Shown: positions 47,695 through 58,013 of the stretch, one piece after another
How positions within the stretch are numbered: the stretch's first letter is position 1
Layout: each line of letters starts with the position of its first letter
Assembly (NCBI RefSeq): GCF_004137355.1
Contig: NZ_SDVB01000170.1
Coordinates: forward strand, 124,001 to 188,000
Direction: 5' to 3'
DNA from: Ciceribacter ferrooxidans
GTDB taxonomy: Bacteria > Pseudomonadota > Alphaproteobacteria > Rhizobiales > Rhizobiaceae
Length of the DNA: 64,000 nucleotides
Position numbers and translations under genes: made by a program
Notes under the pieces: generated by a model
What the model was told of the DNA's origin: nothing
Database searches by the model: none
What the model saw: the letters and a program-made list of their open reading frames with translations, nothing else

Positions 47695-50025
47695 TCAGAA
47701 CTGGTTCGCCATGCTGAAGCGGAAGTTCTGAACCTTGTCGAAGTCTTCCTTGACGACCGGGACGGCGTAGTCGAACCGCAGCGGACCGAAGGGCGACACC
47801 CAGACGATGCCGGCACCGACCGAGGCGCGCCAGGACATGTCGGTTCCGACAGCGCCGGCGCTGTTGGCCACGTCATTGCCGTAGAGCGTACCGGCGTCGG
47901 CGAAGACCGCGCCACGCAGGTTGAAGTCCTGCGGGATGCCCGGCATCGGGAAGCTCGCTTCAGCCGAAGCCGTGAAGTAGGTCGTGCCGCCGAGCGCATC
48001 GCCGTTCGCCATGCGCGGACCGATACCGCTGCTTTCGAAGCCGCGCAGGTCCTTGCCACCGATCATGAACTGGTCGAAGACCTTGAGCGATCCGTCGGTC
48101 GAGACTACGTGGCCACCACCGAGCGAGACCGAACCGATGATGTCCATCTCGTCGGACAGGCTGTGGAAGTAACGGAAGCGGCCATAGATCTTGTAGAAGT
48201 CGGAATCGCCGCCGAGGCCCGCATATTCCTGCGTGACGTTCAGGTACATGCCTTCACGCGCGATGATGCGGTCGTCCAGCGTGTTGTAGACCCAGGTATT
48301 GCCGATGATCGACTGCTTCCACGGGCTGCCGTCCACCAGATCCTGGTAGGGCGCCGAAAGGGCTGCGTAGTCCGAGCCGCTCGCGCTGTAATCGATCTCC
48401 TTGTAGGTGTACTTCAACGTCGTCGCCAGATCTTCGGTGATCGGCGCGGTCACACGAACGGTACCGCCCCGCTCGTCGTAATCATAGTTGTCATTGCTGC
48501 TGGTCGAGCTCTTGAAGAGATCGAAGCCGGCTGCGAGGCGGTAGCCGAGGAAATACGGCTCCGTGAAGGAGAAGTTGTAGCTACGGGCATCCTCGAAGCC
48601 GCCGCCGGCCGCCAGACGGATGAACTGGCCGCGACCGAGGAAGTTCTTTTCTTCGATCGACGCTTCGAGGACGAAGCCGTCACCGCCAACGGAGTAGCCG
48701 GCGCCGATACCGAACGAGCCGGTCGGCTGGTCTTCGACTTCCACGACGACGATGACGCGGTCTGGAGCACTGCCCGGCGCGGTCGAGATGTTGACCGTCG
48801 TGAAATAGCCGAGCGCTTCAAGCCTGCGCTTGGCAGCCGAGATGGTTTCCTGGTTGAAGGCATCGCCTTCGCTGATGTCGAACTCGCGGCGGATGACGTA
48901 GTCACGCGTGCGGGTGTTGCCACGGATCTCGATCCGCTCGACATAGGCGCGCTCGCCCTGATCGACGAGATAGGTCACGCCGATCGTATTGTTTTCGAAA
49001 TTGCGGTCGCCGCGCGGAACGACGCGGGCAAACGGATAGCCTTCCGAAGAGACGCGACGGGAAATCGCCTCCATCGACTTCTGGACATCCTTGGCGCTGT
49101 AGGTGTCGCCGGTACGCGACTCGACATACCGCTTCAGCTCTTCGCCATCGACACCTTCGACGGTCGATTCAACACTGATGTCGCCGAACTTGTAGCGCTC
49201 GCCTTCTTCGACGGTCAGCGTGATCGTGTACTCGTTGCCTGCCTCGTTCAGAGACACATCCGAGGAAACGACGCGGAAGTCGGCATAGCCGTGATTGTAG
49301 TAGAACTGGCGCAGCGCCTCTTCGTCGGCGCGCAGCTTGTCCTCGTTGTAGACGTCCCGACGGGTCAGGAACGACAGCATGTTCGAGCGCTTCGTCTGGA
49401 TCACCGCAGCAAGGCGACCGTCGCTGTAGGCCTGGTTGCCGACGAAGTTGATCTGCGAAATCTTGGTGCGCTCGCCCTCGTTGATCACGAAGGCAAGATT
49501 GACGCGACCGTCGCCCACTTCGGCGACCTGCGTGGTCACCTCGACGTCGCTGCGACCGATCGCGGAATAGGCTTCCTTGATGCGCTCGATGTCGGCAGCG
49601 ATCAGGCTCTCGCTGTAGGGACCGAGCGGCTGCGTCTGCACGGCCGTCTGTAGCTTGTCGTCCTTGATCTTGCGGTTACCATTGAAGACCACCTGGTTCA
49701 CCAGCTTGTTTTCCACGACGGAAACCACAAGCGTGCCGCCAGAAACGGAAATCCGCACGTCGGAGAAGAATCCGGTCTCGTAAAGGCGCTTCACGGACTC
49801 GTCGATATCCGCATTCGAGAAGCTCTTGCCGGGCTTGATGGTGATGTTGGAACGCACGGCTTCGACACCGACACGCTGGGCACCCCGGACATCGATACGC
49901 TGAATGACCGCCGCTTCAGCGACAACCGCCGATGCGAGAAAGGCGATACCTGCGCCAGATGAAACAACACCAGCAGACAACGCGACCGCCGATACTGCGT
50001 TCAAAAACTTTGAACCAGCCTTCAT
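47695..50025 (-). CDS. bamA: Outer membrane protein assembly factor BamA
   Basis: Central beta-barrel of the BAM machine, inserting outer-membrane proteins. The 776 residues begin with a signal peptide (ending ASAVVAEAAVIQ), then five POTRA domains (about 30-400, e.g. RIDVRGAQRVGVEAVR, ESVKRLYETGFFSDV), and a 16-stranded barrel with the L6 motif GIGPRMANGDALGG-like segment and the terminal strand ending in phenylalanine (RFSMANQF), the outer-membrane insertion signal. Start at ATG 50025; the in-frame upstream to 50049 is not conserved. Confidence 0.97.
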   Translation of the reverse strand: MKAGSKFLNAVSAVALSAGVVSSGAGIAFLASAVVAEAAVIQRIDVRGAQRVGVEAVRSNITIKPGKSFSNADIDESVKRLYETGFFSDVRISVSGGTLVVSVVENKLVNQVVFNGNRKIKDDKLQTAVQTQPLGPYSESLIAADIERIKEAYSAIGRSDVEVTTQVAEVGDGRVNLAFVINEGERTKISQINFVGNQAYSDGRLAAVIQTKRSNMLSFLTRRDVYNEDKLRADEEALRQFYYNHGYADFRVVSSDVSLNEAGNEYTITLTVEEGERYKFGDISVESTVEGVDGEELKRYVESRTGDTYSAKDVQKSMEAISRRVSSEGYPFARVVPRGDRNFENNTIGVTYLVDQGERAYVERIEIRGNTRTRDYVIRREFDISEGDAFNQETISAAKRRLEALGYFTTVNISTAPGSAPDRVIVVVEVEDQPTGSFGIGAGYSVGGDGFVLEASIEEKNFLGRGQFIRLAAGGGFEDARSYNFSFTEPYFLGYRLAAGFDLFKSSTSSNDNYDYDERGGTVRVTAPITEDLATTLKYTYKEIDYSASGSDYAALSAPYQDLVDGSPWKQSIIGNTWVYNTLDDRIIAREGMYLNVTQEYAGLGGDSDFYKIYGRFRYFHSLSDEMDIIGSVSLGGGHVVSTDGSLKVFDQFMIGGKDLRGFESSGIGPRMANGDALGGTTYFTASAEASFPMPGIPQDFNLRGAVFADAGTLYGNDVANSAGAVGTDMSWRASVGAGIVWVSPFGPLRFDYAVPVVKEDFDKVQNFRFSMANQF

Positions 50026-50219
50026 GTGTATTTCCAACCTTCTTCCCAATGTCCCGCAGCCGTATGCCGACTCCGGCCCGTGAGTGGTTTTAACGGGTTT
50101 TACCCTACAAGCAAGTGTGGACGTTAATTTCTATTTACTTCGTTTGAATCCGTGACCCAATCGCCACTACGAGTTTGAATCATCGTAAACAAATCGTATC
50201 GCACCTTTCAAGACGGCCC

Positions 50220-51350
50220 TCATCCGATCAGCCGGCTGATGTCGTTCCACGTCGCGAAAACCATCAGTGACAAGATCATCGCCAAACCGATCCGGAAGGC
50301 AATTTCCTGGGCCGCCGCCCCGACCGGTTTCCCGCGCAGGGCCTCAAGCGCGTAGAGCACCAGATGGCCTCCGTCAAGGACCGGAACTGGCATCAAATTC
50401 AATAGTCCAAGAGAAACGGACAAGACCGCCGCGAGGTTGAGGAGAGCCAGAACGCCGAGAGTGGCCATCTGGCCGGACGCCTGTACCACACGGACCGGCC
50501 CGCCGAGCTGGTCGGCATTCATCCGCCCGGCGAACATGTTCCCGATATAGTCGACGGTTCCGGTAACGATGTGCCAGGTCTGGCGGAAGCCCTCGCCCAC
50601 CGCCTGCAGCGGCGACAGCGGCTCGATGCGGAAATTGCCGCTGTCCTTGTTGGTGACGATGCCGATCTGGCCGACTTCCATCTTGTTGCCGAAGCGGTCG
50701 GTCGTCACCGTCCGGCGCGGCACCATTTCGAGATCGAGGAGGTTCTCGCCACGCTTGACGGTCACGACGACCGGGATTTCCGGCCGCATGGTGATATAGC
50801 GCACGACGTCGTCGAACGTTTCGACCTTGGAGCCGTCGAGCGAGATCAGCAGGTCGCCCGGCCTGACCCCCGCCGCCTCGGCTGCACTCTCCGCCTTGAC
50901 TTCGGCGACCACCGGATCGGCGACCGGCTTGCCGTAGGCGCCGAAGATCGCCGCAAAGATCACGATCGCGAGCACGAAATTGGCGATCGGACCGGCGGCG
51001 ACGGTAATCGCACGCTTCCACAACCGCGCACCGGCGAGCGTCTGTTCGCGCTCCGCCGGGCTCAAGCCTTCCAGCTCTCCGCCCGGACGGCTTGCCGCAT
51101 CCGCATCGCCGAAGAACCGGACATAGCCGCCGAGGGGGATCGCGGAAATCTTCCAGCGCGTACCGTGCTTGTCGGTATAGCCCACGAGTTCCGGCCCGAA
51201 GCCGACGGAAAAGGCGAGAATGCGGATGCCGGACCAGCGCCCGGCGAGATAGTGCCCCATTTCATGCACGAAAACGAGCAGGGACAGGATGATCACATAG
51301 GGCAGGATATAGCCCGTGAGAAATCCGAAAAATGCCGTGATCTGATCCAT
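50220..51350 (-). CDS. rseP: RIP site-2 zinc metalloprotease RseP
   Basis: 376-residue intramembrane metalloprotease. HEMGH near residues 28-32 in the first helix and NLMPVPVLDGGHL near 320 form the zinc site. One clear PDZ domain lies in the middle (VRPGDLLISLDGSKVETFDDVVRYI). It cleaves anti-sigma factors in envelope stress pathways in other bacteria; its client here is unknown. It lies upstream of bamA, with a 194-base gap that probably contains the bamA promoter. Confidence 0.96.
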   Translation of the reverse strand: MDQITAFFGFLTGYILPYVIILSLLVFVHEMGHYLAGRWSGIRILAFSVGFGPELVGYTDKHGTRWKISAIPLGGYVRFFGDADAASRPGGELEGLSPAEREQTLAGARLWKRAITVAAGPIANFVLAIVIFAAIFGAYGKPVADPVVAEVKAESAAEAAGVRPGDLLISLDGSKVETFDDVVRYITMRPEIPVVVTVKRGENLLDLEMVPRRTVTTDRFGNKMEVGQIGIVTNKDSGNFRIEPLSPLQAVGEGFRQTWHIVTGTVDYIGNMFAGRMNADQLGGPVRVVQASGQMATLGVLALLNLAAVLSVSLGLLNLMPVPVLDGGHLVLYALEALRGKPVGAAAQEIAFRIGLAMILSLMVFATWNDISRLIG

Positions 51351-51374
51351 TTCCGCTCCCTTTGATGGTTTGCG

Positions 51375-52208
51375 TCAGAGGCCGAGCAGGAAGCCGCCGA
51401 GCGAGTCTATTCCGGCGCCGGTGACCGCCGAATAGCCGACAGCCAGAAGGAAAGCCGAAAAACAGGCAAAAACAAGTCCGTCGACGCGGTCCATGATGCC
51501 GCCGTGTCCCGGAATGATCCGTCCGGAATCCTTCACGCCGAAGCGACGCTTTATGAAGGACTCGAAGAGGTCCCCGATCTGGCTCGACACCGAGAGCGCA
51601 AAGGCGACGGCCGGCACCCACAGCGCGACGCTCTGGAAATAGGCGAGCGCGACGGCAATCCCACCGGCAACACCCGCAACCGTGCCGCCGATGGCACCGG
51701 ACCACGTCTTGCCGGGCGATATTTTGGGCGCGAGCTTTGGTCCGCCGAGCGCCCGGCCGACGAAATAGGCGAGAATATCCGTACCCCAGACGACTGCGAA
51801 GACGAAGAGCATGGCCGTGAAGCCCAGCGAATCCTCGCCGCGGATCGCCGACAGCGAGATTGCGCTCAGGCCCGCATAGAAGATGCCGCCGGGCTGCCAC
51901 CAGCTCCAGCGCCCTGCGATTGCCGGCAGTGCAGCCGTCAGCACCAGGCCGGCAAAGAGCGGAACCGCCATCTCGCCCGAGGTCAGCAGCAGCGTCGCCG
52001 TGACCGCCACGACGGAGAACCATCCCCAGGCGTTGCCGCGCACGCTCTTTTCTGCGAGCCCTGTTATCATCGACCACTCATAATAGACAAGCAGGCCGAT
52101 CACCGAGGCGACGATGCGAAACGCCAGACCTCCGATCCAGGTCGCGGCCAGCACGATCGCGGCAAGGACGATTGCCGAATAAATGCGAAGACGGAGTTCT
52201 TGGGCCAT
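51375..52208 (-). CDS. cdsA: Phosphatidate cytidylyltransferase
   Basis: 277-residue polytopic inner-membrane enzyme making CDP-diacylglycerol, precursor of all phospholipids. The C-terminal CDS signature is visible: SSQIGDLFESFIKRRFGVKDSGRIIPGHGGIMDRVDGL, cited here only as landmarks near residues 185-230 (SxxGDLxES and KDxGxxxPGHGGxxDRxD). It lies 2 bases after uppS. Confidence 0.95.
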   Translation of the reverse strand: MAQELRLRIYSAIVLAAIVLAATWIGGLAFRIVASVIGLLVYYEWSMITGLAEKSVRGNAWGWFSVVAVTATLLLTSGEMAVPLFAGLVLTAALPAIAGRWSWWQPGGIFYAGLSAISLSAIRGEDSLGFTAMLFVFAVVWGTDILAYFVGRALGGPKLAPKISPGKTWSGAIGGTVAGVAGGIAVALAYFQSVALWVPAVAFALSVSSQIGDLFESFIKRRFGVKDSGRIIPGHGGIMDRVDGLVFACFSAFLLAVGYSAVTGAGIDSLGGFLLGL

Positions 52209-52210
52209 CG

Positions 52211-52954
52211 TTACGAGCTCACAGCCACGGGCGTGGCCGACAGCCCACCAAATCGCCGGTCGCGCGCCGCATAGCGATCAAGTGCCGAAAAGAAGATTTC
52301 ACGGGTGAAATCGGGCCAGTATTCCGGCACGAACATCAGCTCCGCATAAGCCGCCTGCCACAGCAGAAAATTGGAGAGTCGCTCCTCGCCGCTGGTGCGG
52401 ATGACGAGGTCCGGATCCGGAATGCCGGCAGTATCCAGCCTATCGTTGATCATCTGCGCGTCGATGTCCGACGGCTGTAGGCGGCCGGTCTGGACGTCCG
52501 CGGCGATTGCTGCGCAAGCTCGCGCGATCTCGTCGCGGGAGCCGTAGTTGAACGCGATGATCAAGGTCAGCGCACCATTGGCGCGCGTCGTCTCTTCCGC
52601 CTCGAGGAGGAGCATGCGGATGTCGTCGCGCAGGTGCACGCGGTCGCCGATCACCCGGATGCGGACACCCTTGCGATGAAGTTCCGCAAGGTCGCGCTGG
52701 ACGAAAGTCTTCAGGAGGCCGAACAGATCGTTGACCTCGGCCTGCGGACGCCGCCAGTTCTCCGAGGAAAAGGCGAAAAGGGTCAGATACTTGATCTCCG
52801 CATCAGCGGCTGCCTGAACGACCTCCCGGACCGCCTCAACCCCCTTGCGGTGGCCGACCGCCCGCGGCAGACCGCGTGCGTTTGCCCAGCGGCCGTTGCC
52901 ATCCATGATGATCGCAACATGCTGCGGGGCAGCGCGGCTCTCGGATGTGGACAT
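52211..52954 (-). CDS. uppS: Undecaprenyl diphosphate synthase
   Basis: 247-residue cis-prenyltransferase making the C55 lipid carrier for peptidoglycan and polysaccharide. [13 protein letters not shown] near residues 12-24 carries the catalytic aspartate; [14 protein letters not shown] follows, and [20 protein letters not shown] is the C-terminal signature. Tight spacing with cdsA indicates co-transcription. Confidence 0.97.
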   Translation of the reverse strand: MSTSESRAAPQHVAIIMDGNGRWANARGLPRAVGHRKGVEAVREVVQAAADAEIKYLTLFAFSSENWRRPQAEVNDLFGLLKTFVQRDLAELHRKGVRIRVIGDRVHLRDDIRMLLLEAEETTRANGALTLIIAFNYGSRDEIARACAAIAADVQTGRLQPSDIDAQMINDRLDTAGIPDPDLVIRTSGEERLSNFLLWQAAYAELMFVPEYWPDFTREIFFSALDRYAARDRRFGGLSATPVAVSS

Positions 52955-53006
52955 GTTCGATCCGGTTCTCCGTTCGGCAGGACGACAGGGACGCGCCCGG
53001 CGCCCC

Positions 53007-53567
53007 TCAGACCTGCATGATTTCCTTTTCCTTCTCCGCGAGCAAGCGGTCGACCTCAGAAATAGTATCGTCGGTCATCTTTTGCACTCTGTCCGACTGC
53101 GCGCGACTCTCGTCCTGACCGATAACGCCGTCCTTCTCGGCCTTTTTAAGGCCGTCCATGCCGTCGCGGCGCACATGGCGAACGGCGACCTTCGCCTTCT
53201 CGGCGTAGTCGTGGGCAATCTTGACCAGCGACTTACGGCGTTCTTCGTTCAATTCCGGCAGCGGAATGCGCAGGTTCTGGCCGTCAATGATCGGATTGAG
53301 GCCGAGATTCGACTCGCGGATTGCCCGGTCGACGGCACCGACCATCGACTTGTCCCAGACGGATACGCCGAGCATGCGCGGTTCCGGGACGGTGATGTTG
53401 GCCACCTGATTGAGGGGCACCCGCGAGCCGTAGGCTTCGACCTGGACCGGATCGAGCAGGTTGGACGACGCGCGGCCGGTGCGCAGCGACGCGATATCGT
53501 GCTTGAACGCGTTGATCGCGCCTTCCATTCGGCGCTTCAGATCGTTGAGATCAACCTCTGCAGTCAT
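53007..53567 (-). CDS. frr: Ribosome recycling factor
   Basis: 186-residue two-domain protein that splits post-termination ribosomes with [23 protein letters not shown] near residue 30 and [15 protein letters not shown] with [15 protein letters not shown] later are diagnostic. It follows pyrH by 57 bases, the standard order. Confidence 0.97.
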   Translation of the reverse strand: MTAEVDLNDLKRRMEGAINAFKHDIASLRTGRASSNLLDPVQVEAYGSRVPLNQVANITVPEPRMLGVSVWDKSMVGAVDRAIRESNLGLNPIIDGQNLRIPLPELNEERRKSLVKIAHDYAEKAKVAVRHVRRDGMDGLKKAEKDGVIGQDESRAQSDRVQKMTDDTISEVDRLLAEKEKEIMQV

Positions 53568-53624
53568 GATGATGCTCCTGTAGTCGAAATGGCCGGCGGC
53601 CTGGAGAAAGAATGCCCCGGCGTT

Positions 53625-54347
53625 TCAGGTATCGGAAACGACCGTCTTCCTGCCGCCACCGGCGAGGATGTCACGGAACCCGCCCTTTTCGTGGATGGAG
53701 AAGACGATGATCGGAATGTGGTTCTCGCGTGCCAGGGCGACGGCAGCGACGTCCATCACTGCCAGACCCTTCTGGAGAACTTCGTCATGGGTGAGCTTTT
53801 CGAAGCGGGTGGCCGTCGGCTCCTTCTTCGGATCGGCCGAGTAGATGCCGTCCACCTGCGTTCCCTTGAAGATCGCCTCGGCGCCCATCTCGGCGGCGCG
53901 GAGTGCGGCTGCCGAATCGGTCGTGAAGAAGGGATTGCCGGTGCCGCCCGCGAAGATCACGACGCGGCCGAGCGAGAGATGGTAGAGCGTCGCGCGCTGC
54001 GAGAAGCTTTCGCAGATTTCCGGCATGGCGATCGCCGAAAGCACCACCGTGTCGATGTCGAGCTTGCGCAGCGAGGTTGCGAGCGCCAGAGCGTTGATGA
54101 CAGTCGCGAGCATGCCCATATGGTCGCCGGTCACCCGGTCACCACCCTTCGAGGCCACTGCGACACCGCGGAAGATGTTGCCTCCGCCGACCACGACGCC
54201 GACTTCCACACCCATGGCCCGCGCTTCGGCGATATCGGAGGCGATGCGGTCCGCGACCGCCACGTCGATACCAAAACCCTGGCTGCCCATCAGGGCTTCG
54301 CCCGAGGCCTTCAGAAGAACGCGTTTGTAGAGAGGTGCGGAAGACAT
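53625..54347 (-). CDS. pyrH: UMP kinase
   Basis: 240-residue amino-acid-kinase-fold enzyme phosphorylating UMP. RVLLKASGEALMGSQGFGID at the N-terminus, VGVVVGGGNIFRG and FAGGTGNPFFTTDSAAALRA are the nucleotide and phosphate loops. Start ATG 54347 begins MSSAPLYKRVLLK; an in-frame upstream stretch to 54401 crosses the hairpin between tsf and pyrH and is not coding-like. Confidence 0.97.
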   Translation of the reverse strand: MSSAPLYKRVLLKASGEALMGSQGFGIDVAVADRIASDIAEARAMGVEVGVVVGGGNIFRGVAVASKGGDRVTGDHMGMLATVINALALATSLRKLDIDTVVLSAIAMPEICESFSQRATLYHLSLGRVVIFAGGTGNPFFTTDSAAALRAAEMGAEAIFKGTQVDGIYSADPKKEPTATRFEKLTHDEVLQKGLAVMDVAAVALARENHIPIIVFSIHEKGGFRDILAGGGRKTVVSDT

Positions 54348-54384
54348 GATCGCTCCTTGAATGACTAGATGCCGGATACACGAA

Positions 54385-54416
54385 GGGCATCGCGTTGTCA
54401 CGCGATGCCCATGTTT
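54385..54416. terminator. Ten-base-pair hairpin between tsf and pyrH
   Basis: Perfect stem GGGCATCGCG (54385-54394) / CGCGATGCCC (54401-54410) with a 6-base loop. It lies 33 bases after the tsf stop and fits a terminator for rpsB-tsf, but the T-run (ATGTTTTT) is on the plus-strand side; on the minus strand only TTCGTG follows. It may be a weak or partial terminator. Confidence 0.5.
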
Positions 54417-54442
54417 TTCCCAATGAAGGACGAAAGAGCCGA

Positions 54443-55369
54443 TCAGCCCTTGGCAGCGGCTGCGACTTCGGCGGCGAAGTCGGTCGCTTCCTTCTCGACG
54501 CCTTCGCCGAGCAGCAGGCGAGCCATGCCCGTGACTTCGATCGGAGCGCCGACTTCCTTCTCGGCTTCCTTGATCGCAGCGCCGACCGTCAGGTCGGGAT
54601 TGATGACGAAGGCCTGCGAGAGCAGCGCGACTTCTTCGAAGAACTTGCGCATGCGGCCTTCGACCATCTTCTCGATGATGTTGTCCGGCTTGCCGGAAGC
54701 GCGCGACTGCTCGATGAAGACGTTGCGTTCGCGTTCGGCGACAGCGGCGTCGACTTCCTCGGCACGGATGGCGAGCGGGTTGGTGGCGGCGATGTGCATG
54801 GCGACCTGGCGGCCGATAGCGTTCAGGGCATCCTTGTTGCCGGTCGACTTCAGCGCGACCAGCACGCCGAGCTTGCCGAGGCCGTCGGCGACGGCGTTGT
54901 GGATGTAGGTGGCGACGACGCCGTCTTCGACGGAGAGCAGGGTCGCGCGACGCAGCGTCATGTTTTCGCCGATCGTGGCGATCGCATCCTTCAGGCTTTC
55001 AGCGACGGACTTGCCGGTTGCCGGGTAGGTGGCGGCGGCAATCGCGTCAACCGAGCCGTCGGTCGAAAGCGCAACGCCGGCAACGCCGCGAACGAGGTCC
55101 TGGAAGGCGTCGTTGCGGGCGACGAAGTCGGTCTCGGAGTTGATTTCGACGACGACGGCCTTGGTGCCGGCGCCGGCGATGCCGACGAGACCTTCCGCTG
55201 CGGTACGGCCGGACTTCTTGTCGGCCTTCGCGATGCCCTTGGCGCGCAGCCAGTCGATCGCGGCTTCCATGTCGCCGTTGGTCTCGGCGAGCGCCTTCTT
55301 GCAATCCATCATGCCTGCGCCGGTCTTTTCGCGCAGTTCCTTCACCATTGCAGCAGTGATCTCGGTCAT
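54443..55369 (-). CDS. tsf: Elongation factor Ts
   Basis: 308-residue nucleotide-exchange factor of EF-Tu. [19 protein letters not shown] near residues 9-27 is the UBA-like signature, and [15 protein letters not shown] near 75-90 the core interaction motif. It follows rpsB with an unusually long gap of 264 bases that has no gene. Confidence 0.98.
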   Translation of the reverse strand: MTEITAAMVKELREKTGAGMMDCKKALAETNGDMEAAIDWLRAKGIAKADKKSGRTAAEGLVGIAGAGTKAVVVEINSETDFVARNDAFQDLVRGVAGVALSTDGSVDAIAAATYPATGKSVAESLKDAIATIGENMTLRRATLLSVEDGVVATYIHNAVADGLGKLGVLVALKSTGNKDALNAIGRQVAMHIAATNPLAIRAEEVDAAVAERERNVFIEQSRASGKPDNIIEKMVEGRMRKFFEEVALLSQAFVINPDLTVGAAIKEAEKEVGAPIEVTGMARLLLGEGVEKEATDFAAEVAAAAKG

Positions 55370-55633
55370 TGTTTGCCTCTTGTCGGTTCAAGCGGTGCGC
55401 CCGCCCCCGAAACGACGGAAGGCGCCCTGTTTGGGGCACGAACTGTACCCGGAAGTATGACAACGTGATGAAGCAGCGCCATCACGATAATAAACTCTGG
55501 TGACTATCGCGGCGGCGAGTTCGAAAGGTCCGCGCCGCAAAGGAACAGGCCGCCAACAGCATCGCTGAGAGCGGCCCCGTCCCGTATCAGGAAAACGCAG
55601 CGAAGACCGAAAAGGCTCCGCCGCTCGCCATCG

Positions 55634-56401
55634 TCAGGCGCCGGCTTCGTCTTCGAGCGCCGGCTCGATCGGGGCTTCGGCAGAGGCGCCGATGTCACGA
55701 CCGGAGGCACCCTGCTGACGTGCGATACCGTCGATCGCCGCGCGGGCGATCAGGTCGCAGTAGAGAGCAATGGCGCGCGAGGCGTCGTCGTTGCCGGGGA
55801 TCGCGTAGTCGATCTGGTCCGGATCGCAGTTCGAGTCGATGATGGCAACGACCGGGATACCCAGGCGCTTGGCTTCATCGATTGCGATCTTTTCCTTGTT
55901 GGTGTCGATGATGAACATCAGGTCCGGGGTGCCGCCCATATCGCGGATACCGCCGAGAGCCTTGTTCAGCTTTTCGCGTTCGCGCTCGAGGTTGAGGCGT
56001 TCCTTCTTCGAATAGCCCTGGGCTTCCGAAGCAAGGATCTCGTCGAGCTTGCGCAGGCGAGCGATCGAGTTCGAAATGGTCTTCCAGTTGGTCAGCATGC
56101 CGCCGAGCCAGCGGGAGTTGACGTAGTACTGGGCCGAACGCTTGGCGCTGTCGGCGATCAGGTCGGAAGCCTGACGCTTGGTGCCGACGAACAACACGCG
56201 ACCGCCGCGGGCGACGGTGTCGGAAACGACCTGCAGGGCGCGCGAAAGCATCGGCACGGTCTGCGCGAGGTCGATGATGTGGATGTTGTTACGATCGCCG
56301 AAGATGTACGGCTTCATCTTCGGGTTCCAGCGGTGGGTCTGGTGGCCGAAGTGAACACCAGCTTCCAGAAGCTGGCGCATGCTGAAATCAGGCAATGCCA
56401 T
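55634..56401 (-). CDS. rpsB: 30S ribosomal protein S2
   Basis: 255-residue small-subunit protein. [28 protein letters not shown] opens the protein in landmarks ([19 protein letters not shown]), then [12 protein letters not shown] and [16 protein letters not shown] 56401 follows a GGAGAAAAAGG-like ribosome site. The C-terminus is extended and acidic. First gene of the rpsB-to-lpxB run. Confidence 0.98.
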   Translation of the reverse strand: MALPDFSMRQLLEAGVHFGHQTHRWNPKMKPYIFGDRNNIHIIDLAQTVPMLSRALQVVSDTVARGGRVLFVGTKRQASDLIADSAKRSAQYYVNSRWLGGMLTNWKTISNSIARLRKLDEILASEAQGYSKKERLNLEREREKLNKALGGIRDMGGTPDLMFIIDTNKEKIAIDEAKRLGIPVVAIIDSNCDPDQIDYAIPGNDDASRAIALYCDLIARAAIDGIARQQGASGRDIGASAEAPIEPALEDEAGA

Positions 56402-56528
56402 GCCTTTTTCTCCTTTTCCGGTTGAACCTCCGCAAGGCGAACAGCACCCTCTTCGAGAATGCCACCGGCGGAAACGCCCGGATTTCTCCCGGACAATCCC
56501 ATGCCTTACGTGTGGAATGCCGCTCGCC

Positions 56529-56555
56529 ATATAGCGAGTTCGTCAGGAAATCAAG
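56529..56555 (-). promoter_or_regulatory. Candidate rpsB promoter
   Basis: On the minus strand, CTTGAT (56555-56550) and CTATAT (56534-56529) match the rhizobial consensus hexamers almost exactly, but the spacer is 15 bases instead of 17. It lies about 130 bases before the rpsB start. Confidence 0.45.
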
Positions 56556-56600
56556 GCTTTTGTCGGCAAAGATTGTTTCGGTGAACCGGTATTGGCAGGA

Positions 56601-57425
56601 CTACTTGCAGCCGCGGTCCTCGAGCATCTCCAGTTTCGAGAGATGACCGCTGAGGATGAAGTCGCCATAGTCGAGGGTAAGGTCGCGGGTGACGCCATTC
56701 TCGTAGAGCTTGAAGGATTGAGTGTAGACGGGCAACTGGTCCCCGGCCGTCTTGTCGTCATAGTAGGCGATCGAGACCGGCCAGTACTTCGCCCGGGCCA
56801 TTGCGCCGGCCTTTCCGGCATCCGGCTCGTCGTTGCCCGGTTCGGTCGCATGGCCGACGATCGTGGTCGTCAGATAGCTGCGATCGCCGTCCTCCGAGCC
56901 GTCGAAGATGCGCGCCTCGAAAAAGGTCTCGCCCTTCCTCGCCCTGTCGATGACCTCCAGCATGTGCTCGGCCGGGAAGCGGCTGTCGACCAGTTCCACG
57001 GCGCGCTTCGCCGGCCCTTCGATCTCGATCTTGACCCGGCCGTTATCATCGGCGGCCTTGCCCTTCACGTCCTTGTCGAGCTGGTCGTCGGTGAACGACT
57101 TCGTCTCGAACCGGAACTTGCCGTTGGCGATGTCCTCGAAGGTGCGGCTCTGCTGGTCGGTTACCCGCACCTGCTCGCCCGTGTCGATTCGGGTCACGAA
57201 GCGGAAGTTGGTGGTGTAGCCCTTACATTCCGATCCGTCGAATTCGTAGACCATGCGACCGCGCATCGCCTCGATGCCGGCCCGTTCGGAGGCTTCCTTC
57301 AGCTCGACGTCGTAGACGGCCCTGTGGGGCGCCAAACGCCCGGCGGCAGCTTCTGCCCCGCTCGCCGTCCAGCCGGCGGCTCCGAGGGTGGCCAGAGCGG
57401 CAGCTGCATAGCTCGAGCGAAACAT
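56601..57425 (-). CDS. eipB: EipB-like cell envelope integrity protein (DUF1849)
   Basis: 274-residue periplasmic protein with a signal peptide (YAAAALATLGAAGWTASGAEA) and the DUF1849/EipB domain: LAPHRAVYDVELKEA, the first conserved cysteine in GSECKGYTT near residue 68, SRFPAEHMLEVID, and the second cysteine at the very end (EDRGCK). In Brucella, EipB is a beta-spiral protein with a disulfide, needed for envelope integrity under stress. It is a single gene, divergent from ridA. Confidence 0.88.
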   Translation of the reverse strand: MFRSSYAAAALATLGAAGWTASGAEAAAGRLAPHRAVYDVELKEASERAGIEAMRGRMVYEFDGSECKGYTTNFRFVTRIDTGEQVRVTDQQSRTFEDIANGKFRFETKSFTDDQLDKDVKGKAADDNGRVKIEIEGPAKRAVELVDSRFPAEHMLEVIDRARKGETFFEARIFDGSEDGDRSYLTTTIVGHATEPGNDEPDAGKAGAMARAKYWPVSIAYYDDKTAGDQLPVYTQSFKLYENGVTRDLTLDYGDFILSGHLSKLEMLEDRGCK

Positions 57426-57545
57426 TCAATACCTCCTGTTGGACTGGACGGTGATGATATAAGAACTGTCCCGGCGAAAGCGAGGCACGCCTTCGTGTAA
57501 TGCAAGATTCTTTTTCAATGTTTACAACAAAACCGGGAAACTAGA

Positions 57546-58013
57546 ATGTCCGAGACAATCGACAATCGTCTGGAAGCCATGGGTATCCGCCTTCCGGTCG
57601 CCGCCGCACCGGCCGCGAACTACGTTCCATATGTCATCAGCGGCAACCTGCTCTACCTTTCCGGCCAGCTTCCGATGGAGGACGGCAAGATCGCAGTGAC
57701 CGGCCTGGTCGGCAGCGACGTCGATCTCGCGGCAGCGCAGCGGGCCGCGGAGCTCTGTGCCATCAACATTCTCGCACAGGCAAAGGCGGCCCTCGGCGAT
57801 CTCGGCCGCATCGCCCGCGTCATCAAGCTCAACGGGTTCGTTGCTTCGGCACCGGGCTTCACCGAGCAACATCTCGTGATCAACGGCGCCTCCAACCTCA
57901 TCGCCAATGTTCTCGGAGACGCCGGCAAGCACGCCCGCGCCGCCGTCGGCATGGCCGCCCTGCCGCTCAATGCCGCCGTCGAGATCGACGCGATCCTGGA
58001 GATCGGCCAGTGA
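57546..58013 (+). CDS. RidA/YjgF family protein
   Basis: 155-residue protein of the RidA superfamily (YjgF/YER057c/UK114), with the chorismate-mutase-like fold: YVISGNLLYLSGQLPMEDGK, INILAQAKAALGDLGRI, and ARAAVGMAALPLNAAVEIDAI near the C-terminus. It belongs to the longer subgroup of unknown substrate, though the AAVGM... segment keeps the arginine-like position. It overlaps the GDPD gene by 4 bases, so they are coupled. Confidence 0.9.
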   Translation: MSETIDNRLEAMGIRLPVAAAPAANYVPYVISGNLLYLSGQLPMEDGKIAVTGLVGSDVDLAAAQRAAELCAINILAQAKAALGDLGRIARVIKLNGFVASAPGFTEQHLVINGASNLIANVLGDAGKHARAAVGMAALPLNAAVEIDAILEIGQ

